The notes: a model not told the origin generated them from the letters alone. Counted from the first letter of the stretch, positions 26,603-36,381 are shown. The stretch: 64,000 nt of DNA from Sphingobium indicum B90A (GCF_000264945.2 NZ_CP013070.1:2046001-2110000); one strand, 5' to 3'. Program-made: numbers and translations.

Positions 26603-29140
26603 TCAGTAGATCCCACCCTGGTCTTGCAGGAAGTCGCTGTCGGTGCGTTGGCGGCGCTGGACGGTCGCTTCGATGCGGGCGGCGGCCTTGTCCTGCGCGG
26701 CGACCTCTTCCTTGCGGATCGAACGGCGGGGTTCGGATTCGGGCTTGAACGCTTCCCAGATCACGGCGGGCTTGGGTTCGTCGGTCGGCCAGACGCCGTA
26801 GACGCGCTTGCCCGAACGGCGGTCGATGGTGACCATGCGGATGCCCGCTGGGGCGATGAAGGGCGTTTTGGGCATGGTTTCCAGCACCGGGGCCATCGCC
26901 GCCTTCCAGATCGGCGCGGCGACGCGGCCGCCCTGCGCCCAGCCGCCCAGGCTGCGCGGCTGGTCATAGCCGATATAGACGCCCGCCACGATGTCGGGCG
27001 ATCCGCCGACGAACCAGACATTGGTCGGGCCGTTGGTGGTGCCGGTCTTGCCGAACAGCGGGCGTTTCAGGTCCGCCAGCACCGTCGCGGTGCCGCGCTG
27101 GATCACGCCTTCGGCGATGTGGACGACCTGATAGGCGGTCATCGGGTTCATCACCTGCCGCCCCTCGAAGCCGAAGCGGGGCATGGGCTTGCCGTCCCAA
27201 TTGGCCATGTTGCAGCCGTCGCAGGCGCGCCAGCGCAGCGGCCAGATCACCTTGCCGCGCCGGTCCTGCACATAGTCCATCAGCTTGGGCGTCAATTGCC
27301 GCCCCTGATTGGCGAGCATGGCATAGGCGTTCACCATCCGCTCCACCGTGGTTTCGCCCGCGCCCAAGGCGAAGGAGAGATAGGGCTGGTAATCGCCGAT
27401 GCCCATCGCCTTGATCGTGCGCACGACGCGGTCCATGCCGGTCTGGCTGGCGGCGCGCACGGTCATCAGGTTGCGGGACTGTTCGACGCCCCAGCGCATC
27501 GTCTGCGGCCCGGCGCTGCCGCCGGTGAAGTTGCGAAAGCATTTCTGGCCCAGGCCCGCGCCCTGATAGACGCAAAGCGGCCCGTCGACGATGATCGAGG
27601 CCGGGGTCATGCCATTGTCCAGCGCGGCGGCATAGACGAAGGGCTTGATGGTCGAGCCGGGCTGGCGCATCGCCTGGGTGGCGCGATTGTAGGAGGACAG
27701 GCGGTTGTCGAAGCCGCCCTGCATGGCGCGGACGCGGCCCGAATGGGTTTCCTCGACCACCATGCCGCCGGACACTTCGGGCACGTTGCGCAGCGCCCAG
27801 CTCGATCCGTTGCGCGCCACCACGATCAGGTCGCCGGGCTTCATCGCGGCGAAGGCCGGGCCGCCGGTCCTGCGATAGGGCAGTTGCGCGGCGTCGGCGG
27901 GCAGGGTGCCGGTCGATCCGTCGGAAAAGCCGATCTGCGCCGCCGAGGAATCTCGGCTGACGATCACCGCGACGCGCCATCCGGCATAGTCGACGTCGAT
28001 ATAGCTTGCCGCCAGTTCGCGATGCCAGCCGCGATCCATGTCGATCCTGGCGACCGGGCCGGACCACCCCTTGCCCGCGTCGAAGCGCAGCAGCCCGTTG
28101 CGCAGCGCCGTCGTCGTCAGATCCTGCATCTTCGGGTCATAGGGGCTGCGCACCCAGAGGCCGCCGGCATAGACGCTGTTCGGGCCATCCTCCGCCTTTT
28201 CCCCGAAAAGCTGGATCAGGCGGCGGCGCACCTCCTCCATATAATAGCCGCCGGCGCGGGCGTCGAAGCTGGAGCCGTGCGCGGCCACGGTGCCGAGCGG
28301 CTGGGCCTGCCCCTCATTGCGCTGCGCCTCCGTGATCCAGCCATTTTTGTACATTTCCCCCAGCGCCCAGTTGCGGCGTTCCAGGGCGCGTTCATGGCCG
28401 GTGGGGCTTTCCGGGCGATAATTGGCCGGACCCTTGGGCAGGATCGCCAGATAGGCCATTTCATGCAGCTTGAGGTCGGCCACGTCCTTGTCGAAATAGG
28501 CGCGCGCCGCCGCCTGCACGCCATAGGCGTTGCGGCCCAGGAATATCTGGTTGAGGTAGAGTTCGAGGATCTGCTGCTTGGTCAGCACCCCTTCCATGCG
28601 ATAGGCCAGGATCATCTCCTTCACCTTGCGCGTGGGCGAATATTCGTCGCCGATCAGCAGGTTCTTCGCCACCTGCTGCGTGATGGTGGAGCCGCCGCGG
28701 GCGCGCTGGCCCGACCCGATCTTGGTCGCATAGTCGAACACCGCGCCGATGAAGCCGGGAATGTCGACGCCATGATGTTCGAAGAAGGTCTTGTCCTCCG
28801 CCGACAAATAGGCGCGGATGAGGAGCGGCGGATAGTCGCTGTACTGGAGCTGCACGCGCCGTTCGCGGGCGTAGCTGTGGACCGGCTGGCCGTTGGTGTC
28901 GCGCACGATGGTCGGCAGCGGCGGCTCATAGTTGAGCAGCGTCGCAGCATCAGGCAGGCCGCGCGCGAAGACCAGCCAGAACAGCGCATAGGCCAGGATG
29001 AGGCCGCCCAGGCCCGTCGCGATCCAGCGGAACCAGCGCTTGTCCCAATGAGGCCGGAAGCGTTCGCGAAAGTCGATCGCGCCCTGGCGCAGGCGCTGAA
29101 CGAAGGACGATGCGGCGTTTTCGGGGCGTGCCTCTTCCAT
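26603..29140 (-). CDS. mrcA: Penicillin-binding protein 1A (bifunctional transglycosylase/transpeptidase)
   Basis: 845 residues. A short cytoplasmic tail and one membrane helix (about 40-60, WIATGLGGLILAYALFWLVFA) precede the GT51 domain (SAEDKTFFEHHGVD, RGGSTITQQVAKNLLIG, EMILAYRMEG) and an OB-like insert, then the transpeptidase with SxxK in RQPGSTIKPFVYA, SxN in EQSRNLMTVRA and KTGTTNGPTNVWFVGG. It polymerises and cross-links peptidoglycan outside the inner membrane. Together with the amidase and rne it keeps the usual alphaproteobacterial order. Confidence 0.96.
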   Translation of the reverse strand: MEEARPENAASSFVQRLRQGAIDFRERFRPHWDKRWFRWIATGLGGLILAYALFWLVFARGLPDAATLLNYEPPLPTIVRDTNGQPVHSYARERRVQLQYSDYPPLLIRAYLSAEDKTFFEHHGVDIPGFIGAVFDYATKIGSGQRARGGSTITQQVAKNLLIGDEYSPTRKVKEMILAYRMEGVLTKQQILELYLNQIFLGRNAYGVQAAARAYFDKDVADLKLHEMAYLAILPKGPANYRPESPTGHERALERRNWALGEMYKNGWITEAQRNEGQAQPLGTVAAHGSSFDARAGGYYMEEVRRRLIQLFGEKAEDGPNSVYAGGLWVRSPYDPKMQDLTTTALRNGLLRFDAGKGWSGPVARIDMDRGWHRELAASYIDVDYAGWRVAVIVSRDSSAAQIGFSDGSTGTLPADAAQLPYRRTGGPAFAAMKPGDLIVVARNGSSWALRNVPEVSGGMVVEETHSGRVRAMQGGFDNRLSSYNRATQAMRQPGSTIKPFVYAAALDNGMTPASIIVDGPLCVYQGAGLGQKCFRNFTGGSAGPQTMRWGVEQSRNLMTVRAASQTGMDRVVRTIKAMGIGDYQPYLSFALGAGETTVERMVNAYAMLANQGRQLTPKLMDYVQDRRGKVIWPLRWRACDGCNMANWDGKPMPRFGFEGRQVMNPMTAYQVVHIAEGVIQRGTATVLADLKRPLFGKTGTTNGPTNVWFVGGSPDIVAGVYIGYDQPRSLGGWAQGGRVAAPIWKAAMAPVLETMPKTPFIAPAGIRMVTIDRRSGKRVYGVWPTDEPKPAVIWEAFKPESEPRRSIRKEEVAAQDKAAARIEATVQRRQRTDSDFLQDQGGIY

Positions 29141-29299
29141 GATGGTCGAGGCTGTAAGGTCAAAATGCGGGAAGCGCCAGCGTGGAATGGCAGGGCATGA
29201 GCAGAAGCCCTGCGCTGCCCTTCGATCAAAACGGCGTGTGTTCCGGCGCAGGCATTCGAACGAGACGAGTGGCTCGTGAGAACCCGGTTCAAGCGTCTG

Positions 29300-29328
29300 G
29301 ACTGGGCTCCTGCCTGCGCAGGAGCACC
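29300..29328. repeat. CTGGGCTCCTGCC-TGCGCAGGAGCAC half repeat
   Basis: One arm only of the 47512-47577 element, between mrcA and the amidase gene. The missing arm suggests decay. Confidence 0.55.
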
Positions 29329-29335
29329 GAAATAT

Positions 29336-30283
29336 TTAGCCGCCCGCCCCTTTGTCGCCTGCCGCCAGCCTGCGGGCGAAATGCACCTCGATGGCGCGGG
29401 CGACGCCCCTGGCGATATTTTCCCGCCCCTCCCTGGACGCCAGGAAAGCCGCGTCGGCGGCGTTGGAGAGATAGCCGGCCTCGAACAGCACGGACGGCGT
29501 GTCGGGCGCCTTCAGCACCATCAGCGAGGCGAAGCGATGCGCCGTGCCGCGGAACGGGACATAGGGCGCCGCCTCGCGCTGGAGCAGCCGGGCAAAGGCC
29601 ACCGAAACGTTCATCGTTTCCCTTTGCGTCAGGTCGATGAGGATCGAGGAGACATCGCTCGACTGGCCGCCCAGATTGACGCCGTTCAGCACGTCCGCCC
29701 CGTTTTCGCGCGCCGCAAGCCGCGCAGCCTCCCGGTCGGAGGCGGTTTCGGACAGGGTATAGACGGTCGCGCCGCGCGCCTTGTCATTGTCGGCCGAATC
29801 GGCGTGGATGGAGATGAACAGGTCCGCATTGAGCTGGCGGGCGATGCCGTGGCGTTCCTGAAGCACCAGAAAGCGGTCGTCATTGCGGGTCAGCGCCACG
29901 CGGACGCGGCCCGACCGCAGCAGTTGGTCGCGGATCGCCCATGCGATGGCGAGCGTCACGTCCTTCTCTCGCTCTCCATTGTCGCGGTTGACCGCGCCCG
30001 GATCATGGCCGCCATGGCCGGCGTCGATCACGACCAGCGGGCGCGACGCGTCGCGAGGCCCCTCCACCGGCGGCAGGGAGACGCCGCGCGCCACGGGGGG
30101 GATGGGAACGGTGATGCCGTGCAGGCGCTTCGCCGGACGGGCCGCCATGTGCGCGGGCGCGTCGAAGCGGATGCTCGCCCGATCGCCATGAAGGGGGGCG
30201 GCGGAAAGGGGCGCGGCCGAAAGGATCATGCTTGCGAGCGCAAGACTTTGAAGCATGGGCCGCTTGTGCACCGGGCGGCCCAT
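29336..30283 (-). CDS. N-acetylmuramoyl-L-alanine amidase (AmiC type, Amidase_3)
   Basis: Cleaves peptide stems from glycan strands in the periplasm during division. The catalytic domain shows the zinc ligands in VVIDAGHGGHDPGAVN, the Glu in NGEREKDVTLA, and ADLFISIHADSADN, with VLFEAGYLSN near the end. I choose the ATG at 30283, which gives a basic n-region then LQSLALASMILSAAPLSA as signal peptide; the frame is open to 30340. No AMIN domain is obvious in the N-terminal part. Confidence 0.9.
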   Translation of the reverse strand: MGRPVHKRPMLQSLALASMILSAAPLSAAPLHGDRASIRFDAPAHMAARPAKRLHGITVPIPPVARGVSLPPVEGPRDASRPLVVIDAGHGGHDPGAVNRDNGEREKDVTLAIAWAIRDQLLRSGRVRVALTRNDDRFLVLQERHGIARQLNADLFISIHADSADNDKARGATVYTLSETASDREAARLAARENGADVLNGVNLGGQSSDVSSILIDLTQRETMNVSVAFARLLQREAAPYVPFRGTAHRFASLMVLKAPDTPSVLFEAGYLSNAADAAFLASREGRENIARGVARAIEVHFARRLAAGDKGAGG

Positions 30284-30340
30284 CGCCGTCCAGCGCAATT
30301 TCGCGGCGTCCGGCCTGAAGCCGAATGGCGGGTCAGGCAT

Positions 30341-30797
30341 TGCCCAACGACAGGCTTAACGACATATTTACCATAAGGGCGGTAAATCGCCCGGGGTTTG
30401 TCCCGGCCGGAATGGCGCAACGTGAAACAATATTTCCAAGGGCCGTTGCTCCTTGCCAGTTTGACTGCTACCCATTCACATTCCTTGAAGACGCGTCTTT
30501 TTTTCAGGCGGCCGTTCTTTCGGGGATATTCACGATGGCACCGGCGGGCAGCAACGCCCGGAACCGATGCCCGAACAGGTTGACGCTGCATGAGGCATGA
30601 TTTCCAATCCACGCTGAACCCGATCCCGGGCGATGCGGCGTGGTTGGCGGTGTCCGGCACATGGTCCGGCCCTGCCCCGGCAGCAGACGCGCAATTTTCC
30701 TGTCCAAACCGGGCGATGCAGCAATTCGCGCCGCCCCCTTGCTATCGCGCGGCAGCCCGGCCCAGTGCCGTCGGCCGCCAGCGCCGGAGAACAATGA
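30341..30797 (+). other. Long intergenic region / probable rne 5' leader
   Basis: About 460 bp without a convincing gene between the divergent amidase and rne. It contains AT-richer stretches (around 30480-30535) that could hold the rne promoter. In E. coli the long rne leader mediates autoregulation; whether this one does cannot be told from sequence. Confidence 0.35.
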
Positions 30798-33476
30798 ATG
30801 ACAATGCGTATGCTGATCGATGCGCGCCACCGGGAAGAAACCCGGGTCGCGGTCGTCAAAGGTAACCGGATCGAGGAGTTCGACTTCGAATCGGCCGAGC
30901 ACAAGCAGCTCAAGGGCAATATCTACCTGGCCAAGGTCACTCGCGTGGAGCCGTCGTTGCAGGCGGCCTTCGTCGATTATGGCGGCAACCGCCACGGCTT
31001 CCTGGCCTTCAGCGAAATCCATCCCGATTATTATCAGATCCCCCGCGAGGACCGCGAAGCGCTGCTGCGCGAGGAACGCGCCCATGCGGAGGAAGAGGCC
31101 GCGCTGCGCGCCGACTATGACGATGACGATCATGCCGATGCGGGCGATGGCGGTCTGGAAGTCGTCGAGGCGACCCATCATCATGACGATGAGGATCATG
31201 GCGAAGAGGCGGCCGAAAACGGCAATGGTGACAGCGGCAGGGGCCGCGGCCGTCGCGGCAAGGGCGACGACGCCGCCGACGAACTGCGCCGCAAGCGCAT
31301 GGCGCTGCGCCGCCGCTACAAGATCCAGGACGTCATCAAGCGCCGCCAGGTGCTGCTGGTGCAGGTCGTCAAGGAGGAGCGCGGCAACAAGGGCGCGGCG
31401 CTGACCACCTATTTGTCGCTGGCGGGCCGTTATTGCGTGCTGATGCCCAACACCAGCCATGGCGGCGGGATTTCGCGCAAGATTTCGAACGCCGCCGACC
31501 GCAAGCGGCTCAAGTCGATCATCGCGGAGATGAACCTGCCCTCCACCATGGGCTGCATCGTCCGCACCGCGGGCCTCCAGCGCACCAAGCCGGAGATCAA
31601 GCGCGACTTCGACTATCTGGCGCGCCTGTGGGACGAGATCCGCGAAAAGACGCTGAAATCCGACGCCCCCGCGCTGATCCACAATGACAGCGACCTCATC
31701 AAGCGGGCGATCCGCGACATCTACAACAAGGATATCGAGGAAGTCATCGTCGAGGGCGAATATGGCTACAAGGCGGCCAAGGACTTCATGAAGCTGCTGA
31801 TGCCCAGCCATGCGCGCCGGGTGAAGCAATATGCCGACGCGGTGTCGCTGTTCCAGCGGGCGAGCGTCGAGGACCAGCTTGCAGCGATGTACAATCCCGT
31901 CGTGCAGTTGAAGTCCGGCGGCTATCTGGTCATCAATCCGACCGAGGCGCTGGTGTCGATCGACATCAACTCCGGCCGGTCGACCCGCGAGCATGGCATC
32001 GAGCAGACCGCCGTCGCCACCAATCTGGAGGCGGCGCGGGAGATTGCGCGGCAGTTGCGCCTGCGCGACATGGCCGGGCTGGTCGTCATCGACTTCATCG
32101 ACATGGAGATGAACTCCAACATCCGCAAGGTCGAGAAGGCGATGAAGGAGGCGTTGAAGGACGACCGCGCCCGCATCCAGGTCGGCCGGATTTCGGGCTT
32201 CGGCCTGATGGAGATGAGCCGCCAGCGGCTGCGCACCGGCGTGCTGGAGGCGTCCACCCGCCAGTGCCCGCATTGCGAGGGCACCGGGCTGGTCCGCACC
32301 GCTTCGTCGGCGGGCCTTTCCGCGCTGCGCATGCTGGAAGAGGAGGCGGCGCGCGGGCGCGGCAACCTGATCACGCTGCGGGCGAGCCAGGAGGCGGCCT
32401 TCTACGTGCTCAACAACAAGCGCCGCGAACTGGACGAGATCGAGCAGCGCTATGGCGTGCGCATCGCGATCCTGCCCGATGGCGAGGTGGAGGGCGCGCG
32501 CATGTCGGTCGAGGCCAGCGGGCCGCGTCCGGAGCGGGTGGTCGACTATACGCCGATGGTCGAGGACGATGACGATCTCGACGTCGTGGAGGAACTGGAC
32601 GAGGAAGAGATCGAGGAGGTCGAAGCCGCGCAGGAGGAACGCGCCGAGCGTGGCGAGGATCGCGGCGATGATCGGGAAGGAGGCGGCCGTCGTCGCCGCC
32701 GCCGCCGCCGCCGTCGGGGCGGCCAGCGCGACGAGCATCGCGCCGAGGGCGAAGCGCAGGGCGAAGCCGGCGAGGATGCCGACGTGGCCGAGGAGGACGC
32801 CGAGGGCGAAGGCGAAGCCGCGACTGTGGAAGCCGCCGCCGAGGGTGAAGGCGAAGGCCGTCGCCGTGGTCGTCGTGGCCGCCGGGGCGGACGCCGCCGC
32901 CGCGAGGCTGGCGAGGAAGCGGTGAGCGAAGGCTCGGTCGCGAGCGAGGAAGCGGTCGAGGCCGTCGAGGCCGAGGCGGTCGCCGAGCCGGTCGCGGAAG
33001 CCGCGCCCGAAGCACCGGCCAAGGAGGAAGCACCCAAGACCCGCCGGCGTCCCCGCGCACGCAAGGCGAAGGAAAGCGCAGCCCCTGCCGCCGAGGCAGT
33101 GGAAGCCGTGGTCGAGGCTCCTGTCGAAGCCGCGCCGGAAGCGCCAGTGGCCGAAGAGGCGCCTGCCAAACCCAAGCGCACCCGCCGCAAGAAGGCCGAA
33201 CCGGTAGCGGAAGAAGCCGCGCCCGTCGAAGCCGTGCCGGAAGCACCGGTGGCTGAGGATGCCCCCGCCAAGCCCAAGCGCACCCGTCGCAAGAAGGCTG
33301 AGCCGGTAGCGGAAGAAGCCGTCGCCGTAGAGGCTGCGCCGGAAGCGCCAGTCGAAGCCGTCGCGCCTGCCGAAACCGCCGAAGCGGTCACGGTGAACGG
33401 CGATGCCGAGGGCGGCGGTGAAAATGATGACGGCACCCCGCGCCGTGGCTGGTGGCAACGCACCTTCGGCCAGTAA
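30798..33476 (+). CDS. rne: Ribonuclease E/G (degradosome scaffold)
   Basis: 892 residues. N-terminal S1 domain (MLIDARHREETRVAVVKGNRIEEFDFES...KGNIYLAKV) is interrupted by a 60-70-residue acidic, His-rich insert (YDDDDHADAGDGG... HHHDDEDHGEEA) and a basic GRGRGRRGKG patch, as in other alphaproteobacteria. Catalytic Asp region VSIDINSGRS and DFIDMEMNSN, zinc-link CPHCEGTG. The C-terminal third is disordered, alternating acidic Glu/Ala and Arg-rich tracts, with a 34-residue tandem repeat. Initiates mRNA decay and rRNA processing. A strong terminator follows. Confidence 0.95.
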   Translation: MTMRMLIDARHREETRVAVVKGNRIEEFDFESAEHKQLKGNIYLAKVTRVEPSLQAAFVDYGGNRHGFLAFSEIHPDYYQIPREDREALLREERAHAEEEAALRADYDDDDHADAGDGGLEVVEATHHHDDEDHGEEAAENGNGDSGRGRGRRGKGDDAADELRRKRMALRRRYKIQDVIKRRQVLLVQVVKEERGNKGAALTTYLSLAGRYCVLMPNTSHGGGISRKISNAADRKRLKSIIAEMNLPSTMGCIVRTAGLQRTKPEIKRDFDYLARLWDEIREKTLKSDAPALIHNDSDLIKRAIRDIYNKDIEEVIVEGEYGYKAAKDFMKLLMPSHARRVKQYADAVSLFQRASVEDQLAAMYNPVVQLKSGGYLVINPTEALVSIDINSGRSTREHGIEQTAVATNLEAAREIARQLRLRDMAGLVVIDFIDMEMNSNIRKVEKAMKEALKDDRARIQVGRISGFGLMEMSRQRLRTGVLEASTRQCPHCEGTGLVRTASSAGLSALRMLEEEAARGRGNLITLRASQEAAFYVLNNKRRELDEIEQRYGVRIAILPDGEVEGARMSVEASGPRPERVVDYTPMVEDDDDLDVVEELDEEEIEEVEAAQEERAERGEDRGDDREGGGRRRRRRRRRRGGQRDEHRAEGEAQGEAGEDADVAEEDAEGEGEAATVEAAAEGEGEGRRRGRRGRRGGRRRREAGEEAVSEGSVASEEAVEAVEAEAVAEPVAEAAPEAPAKEEAPKTRRRPRARKAKESAAPAAEAVEAVVEAPVEAAPEAPVAEEAPAKPKRTRRKKAEPVAEEAAPVEAVPEAPVAEDAPAKPKRTRRKKAEPVAEEAVAVEAAPEAPVEAVAPAETAEAVTVNGDAEGGGENDDGTPRRGWWQRTFGQ
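33134..33355 (+). repeat. 102-bp tandem repeat inside rne
   Basis: Two units of exactly 102 bp start at 33134 and 33236, with a partial third from 33338. Each encodes 34 residues, PEAPVAEEAPAKPKRTRRKK followed by an acidic Ala/Glu stretch. The KPKRTRRKK core resembles an arginine-rich RNA-binding patch. Confidence 0.85.
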
Positions 33477-33497
33477 CGCGCACGCGATAATATAAGA

Positions 33498-33546
33498 CGC
33501 CGCCGTCTTGCCGGTTCGACCGGCCAGACGGCGGCGCTTTTATTTT
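33498..33546 (+). terminator. Rho-independent terminator of rne
   Basis: Long stem GCCGCCGTCTTGCCGGT pairing with ACCGGCCAGACGGCGGC around a TCG loop, one mismatch, followed by GCTTTTATTTT. 22 bp after the rne stop. Confidence 0.9.
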
Positions 33547-33619
33547 CGGGTGGGAATGATGTCGCGGCGTTGCAATGATTTTGGACGCCGGGTTTCAACC
33601 GGCGCTGGACCTTCGCATT

Positions 33620-33711
33620 CGTCATCCCGGACTTGATCCGGGATCCCGCTCTTCTCTCCCCTGCGCCTGGTCTCAGGCAGCGAGACCCCGGATCAAGTCC
33701 GGGGTGACGAA
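33620..33711. repeat. CCCCGG-CTTGATCCGGGG repeat (copy 3)
   Basis: Runs from CGTCATCCCGGACTTGATCC to GATCAAGTCCGGGGTGACGA. It lies in the 446-bp gap between rne and the BepA-like gene. The rest of that gap (33712-33922) shows no gene I can support. Confidence 0.8.
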
Positions 33712-33922
33712 GATGGGCAGGACTGCAAAGAACCGATGGTGGACGTTCACAAGTCGGGTTATGAACTCTGGCTAGTTCCATATGGCATGGAAACGGAAAG
33801 GCCGCTTCCCCCCAAAGCCGCTATTGGACCTGCCGCTTAATAGGCTACATAACGCCTTTCAGTTGCCGTTCATCCGGACAGTCAGCGATGGAGCCTCTTC
33901 CCCTGCCCCGCACCGCCCCTGC

Positions 33923-35293
33923 ATGCCCAATCGTGATCGCATGACCTCGCGCTGGCTTCGTTTCGCGGCCGTTGCGGCGGCATCGCTGGCCCTGCTGGCG
34001 CGCCCGGCGGCGGCGCAGCAGATATTGCGGGACGCGGAGACGGAGGCGTTCATGGCCGACATGTCCGCGCCGCTGGTGCAGGCCGCGGGCATGGAGCCGC
34101 GCAACGTCCAGGTGCTGGTCATCAACGACCCCAATATCAACGCCTTCGTCGCGGGCGGCCAATATGTCTGGGTGCATAGCGGGCTGATCGCGGCCGCCGA
34201 CAATGTGAACCAGGTGCAGGGGGTGGTCGCGCACGAACTCGGCCATATAGAGGGCGGCCATGTCATCCGTTATGGAGAGGGGATGAAGGAGGCGACCGGC
34301 ATCACCCTGCTCAGCCTGGTGCTGGGTGCGGCGGCCATCGCGGCGGGCGGCGCGGAAGCGGGCATGGGCATCCTCGGCATGGGGCAGCAGGCGGCGATGG
34401 GCAAGTTCCTGGCCTTTTCGCGGGCGCAGGAAAGCTCCGCCGACCTTGCCGGGGCGCGTTATCTCAGCAAGGCGGGGGTTTCGGGCAAGGGCAGCCTGGA
34501 ATTCTTCAAGAAGCTGCAGAACCAGGAATATCGCCTCGCCATTCCGCAGGACGACAGCTATGGCCGCACCCACCCGCTGTCGGGCGAGCGCATCAACGTG
34601 CTGCGGGAAGTCTATACGGTCGATCCCGCCTGGGACAAGCCGATGGACCCGAAGCTGGAGGCGCGGTTCGAAAGGATCAAGGCGAAGCTGGTGGGCTTCG
34701 TGTCGGAACCCAGCCAGACCCTGCTCAAATATCCCGAAAGCGACCAGTCGCTCCCGGCTCATTATGCCCGCGCCTATGCCTGGCACAAGAGCGCCTATCC
34801 GGACAAGGCTCTGGCGGAGGTCGACGCGTTGCTGGCCGCCGCGCCGCACGATCCCTATTTTCTGGAGCTGAAAGGGCAGGTGCTGCTGGAAAGCGGCAAG
34901 CCCGCCGACGCCATCCCGCCGCTGCGCGAGGCGGTGCAACTGACCAACCAGCCGCTGATCGCCACGCTGCTGGGCCATGCGCTGATCGCGACGGAGAATG
35001 ACGCGAATTTCGCGGAGGCGGAGAAGGTGCTGCGCAACGCCATTGCGCGGGACCGGGAAAACCCCTTCGCCTGGTATCAGTTGGGCGTGGTCTATGAACA
35101 TCGCGGCGACCTGCCCCGCGCCGCGCTGGCGACGGCGGAGCGCTATTCGATGATGGGCGAGGACCAGATGGCGCTGCGCAGCGCCGACGCCGCGATGCAG
35201 GGGTTGAAGCCGGGCACGGTTGACTATCTGCGCGCGCAGGATATCGCCATGGTTTCCCGCGCAGCCGTCGAGCAGAAGCGAAAGAAGAGATGA
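33923..35293 (+). CDS. M48 metalloprotease with TPR domain (BepA/YfgC-like)
   Basis: 456 residues from the ATG at 33923, chosen because it is followed by a good signal peptide (LRFAAVAAASLALLARPAAAQQ); the frame extends upstream without support. Zinc site HELGHIEGGHVIR, third ligand region RAQESSADLAGARYL. The C-terminal 170 residues are TPR-like helices (LAEVDALLAAAPHDPYFLELKGQVLLESGKPADAI). By analogy with BepA it degrades or matures outer-membrane beta-barrel proteins in the periplasm. Its stop overlaps the DsbA-like gene by 4 nt. Confidence 0.9.
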   Translation: MPNRDRMTSRWLRFAAVAAASLALLARPAAAQQILRDAETEAFMADMSAPLVQAAGMEPRNVQVLVINDPNINAFVAGGQYVWVHSGLIAAADNVNQVQGVVAHELGHIEGGHVIRYGEGMKEATGITLLSLVLGAAAIAAGGAEAGMGILGMGQQAAMGKFLAFSRAQESSADLAGARYLSKAGVSGKGSLEFFKKLQNQEYRLAIPQDDSYGRTHPLSGERINVLREVYTVDPAWDKPMDPKLEARFERIKAKLVGFVSEPSQTLLKYPESDQSLPAHYARAYAWHKSAYPDKALAEVDALLAAAPHDPYFLELKGQVLLESGKPADAIPPLREAVQLTNQPLIATLLGHALIATENDANFAEAEKVLRNAIARDRENPFAWYQLGVVYEHRGDLPRAALATAERYSMMGEDQMALRSADAAMQGLKPGTVDYLRAQDIAMVSRAAVEQKRKKR

Positions 35294-36060
35294 CAGACCA
35301 ATCGCGTCCCGGCTTTCGCGCTGCGCTTTCCAACAGGACCATGATGATGACCCTTGGCGTCTTCGCCTTCATCGCCGCCACCGCGACGGGCGCTGCGCTC
35401 GGCACCCAGAGCACGGGCCGCGTCGACGCCAGCGACAAGGCCACGATCGAGCGGATCGTGCACGACTATATATTGGAGCATCCGGAGATCATTCCGCAGG
35501 CGGTCGAGAAATTGCAGGCCAAGCGGATGTCCGGCACCATCGACGCCAGCCGCCAGACCATCGAAACGCCCTATGCCGGGGCGTGGGAAGGCGCGGCCAA
35601 GGGCGATGTGACGGTGGTCGAATTCTTCGACTATGCCTGCGGCTATTGCCGGGCCTCGCTGCCCGATCTCGCCCGGCTGGTGGGCGAGGACAAGGGCGTG
35701 AAGGTGGTCTATCGCGAACTGCCGATCCTGTCCGAAGAGAGCATCGATGCGGCAAAGGTGTCGCTGCTGGCGGCGGAGAAGAACCAGTATATGCCTTTCC
35801 ACAGGGCGCTCTATGCCGCGGGGAAGGTGACGCGGGAGACCATCCTGGCGGCGGCGGCGAAGGTCGGGATCGACGCGAAAGCGGCGGAGGCGGCGATCGC
35901 CGGGGGCAAATATGATGCGGAGATCCAGTCCAATATCGGGCTGGCGCAGAAGCTGCAGGCGAGCGGCACGCCGACCTTCGTGATCGGGGGACAGGTGCTG
36001 AACGGGGCTGTGGGCTATGATGCGCTGAAAGCGGCGGTGAGCGCGGCGCGGGGGAAATAA
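35290..36060 (+). CDS. DsbA family thiol-disulfide protein, membrane-anchored
   Basis: 256 residues: an N-terminal hydrophobic anchor (MMMTLGVFAFIAATATGAAL), a helical lead (IVHDYILEHPEIIPQAVEKL), then a DsbA-type thioredoxin domain with active site FFDYACGYCRASLP and cis-proline loop SGTPTFVIGGQ. Similar to the alphaproteobacterial DsbA/ScsC-like group; it forms or shuffles disulfides in the periplasm. Four-nt overlap (ATGA) with the BepA-like protease gene, consistent with joint handling of outer-membrane proteins. Confidence 0.9.
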   Translation: MTDQSRPGFRAALSNRTMMMTLGVFAFIAATATGAALGTQSTGRVDASDKATIERIVHDYILEHPEIIPQAVEKLQAKRMSGTIDASRQTIETPYAGAWEGAAKGDVTVVEFFDYACGYCRASLPDLARLVGEDKGVKVVYRELPILSEESIDAAKVSLLAAEKNQYMPFHRALYAAGKVTRETILAAAAKVGIDAKAAEAAIAGGKYDAEIQSNIGLAQKLQASGTPTFVIGGQVLNGAVGYDALKAAVSAARGK

Positions 36061-36088
36061 GCGGCGGCTTTGGGGGTGGTTAGCCGTC

Positions 36089-36210
36089 ATTCCCCCTCCC
36101 GCAGGCGGGAGGGGGCTAGCGCAACATCTGCGTTGATTCGCAACGGTTGGGTCAGAAGCTCGCTCCGCTCGCGCCCACCCCTAACCCCTCCCGTTTACGG
36201 GAGGGGAATG
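36089..36210. repeat. CCCCTCCCG double-hairpin repeat
   Basis: Two hairpins, CCCCCTCCCG-CAGG-CGGGAGGGGG and CCCCTCCCG-TTTA-CGGGAGGGG, set about 65 bp apart, with outer ATTCCCC and GGGGAAT ends that also match. It occupies the 328-bp gap after the DsbA-like gene; the remaining part (to 36388) should contain the rpmH promoter. Confidence 0.7.
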
Positions 36211-36381
36211 TCTTGGGATGGCCAGGATCCGACATTCCGTTCAACCATCTTCAAAACCATGATCCCCCCTCCTCGACCATTGACTCGCCTCTCCCTTTTG
36301 CCTATCGGACGCCCTCTGACATGCGGCCGCCTGCCCGGCGGCCCTTTTTTGTCACGCCCGATTCTTTTAGTTTTTTGAGGA

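Noticed and set aside
26624..29200. 858-residue open frame opposite mrcA
   Set aside because: Antisense shadow of a well-supported PBP1A gene; no recognisable domain.
29255..29300. ACGAG/CTCGT stem followed by GGTTCAAGC considered as a tRNA fragment
   Set aside because: No acceptor stem, anticodon loop or CCA context; it is part of a repeat-bearing gap.
30504..33458. 984-residue open frame on the strand opposite rne
   Set aside because: It mirrors the GC-rich codon pattern of rne and is full of low-complexity runs; rne is clearly the real gene.
33752..33778. GAACT-N6-AGTTC palindrome upstream of the BepA-like gene
   Set aside because: Arms of only five bases and not the direct-repeat form of LexA boxes in this group; expected by chance.
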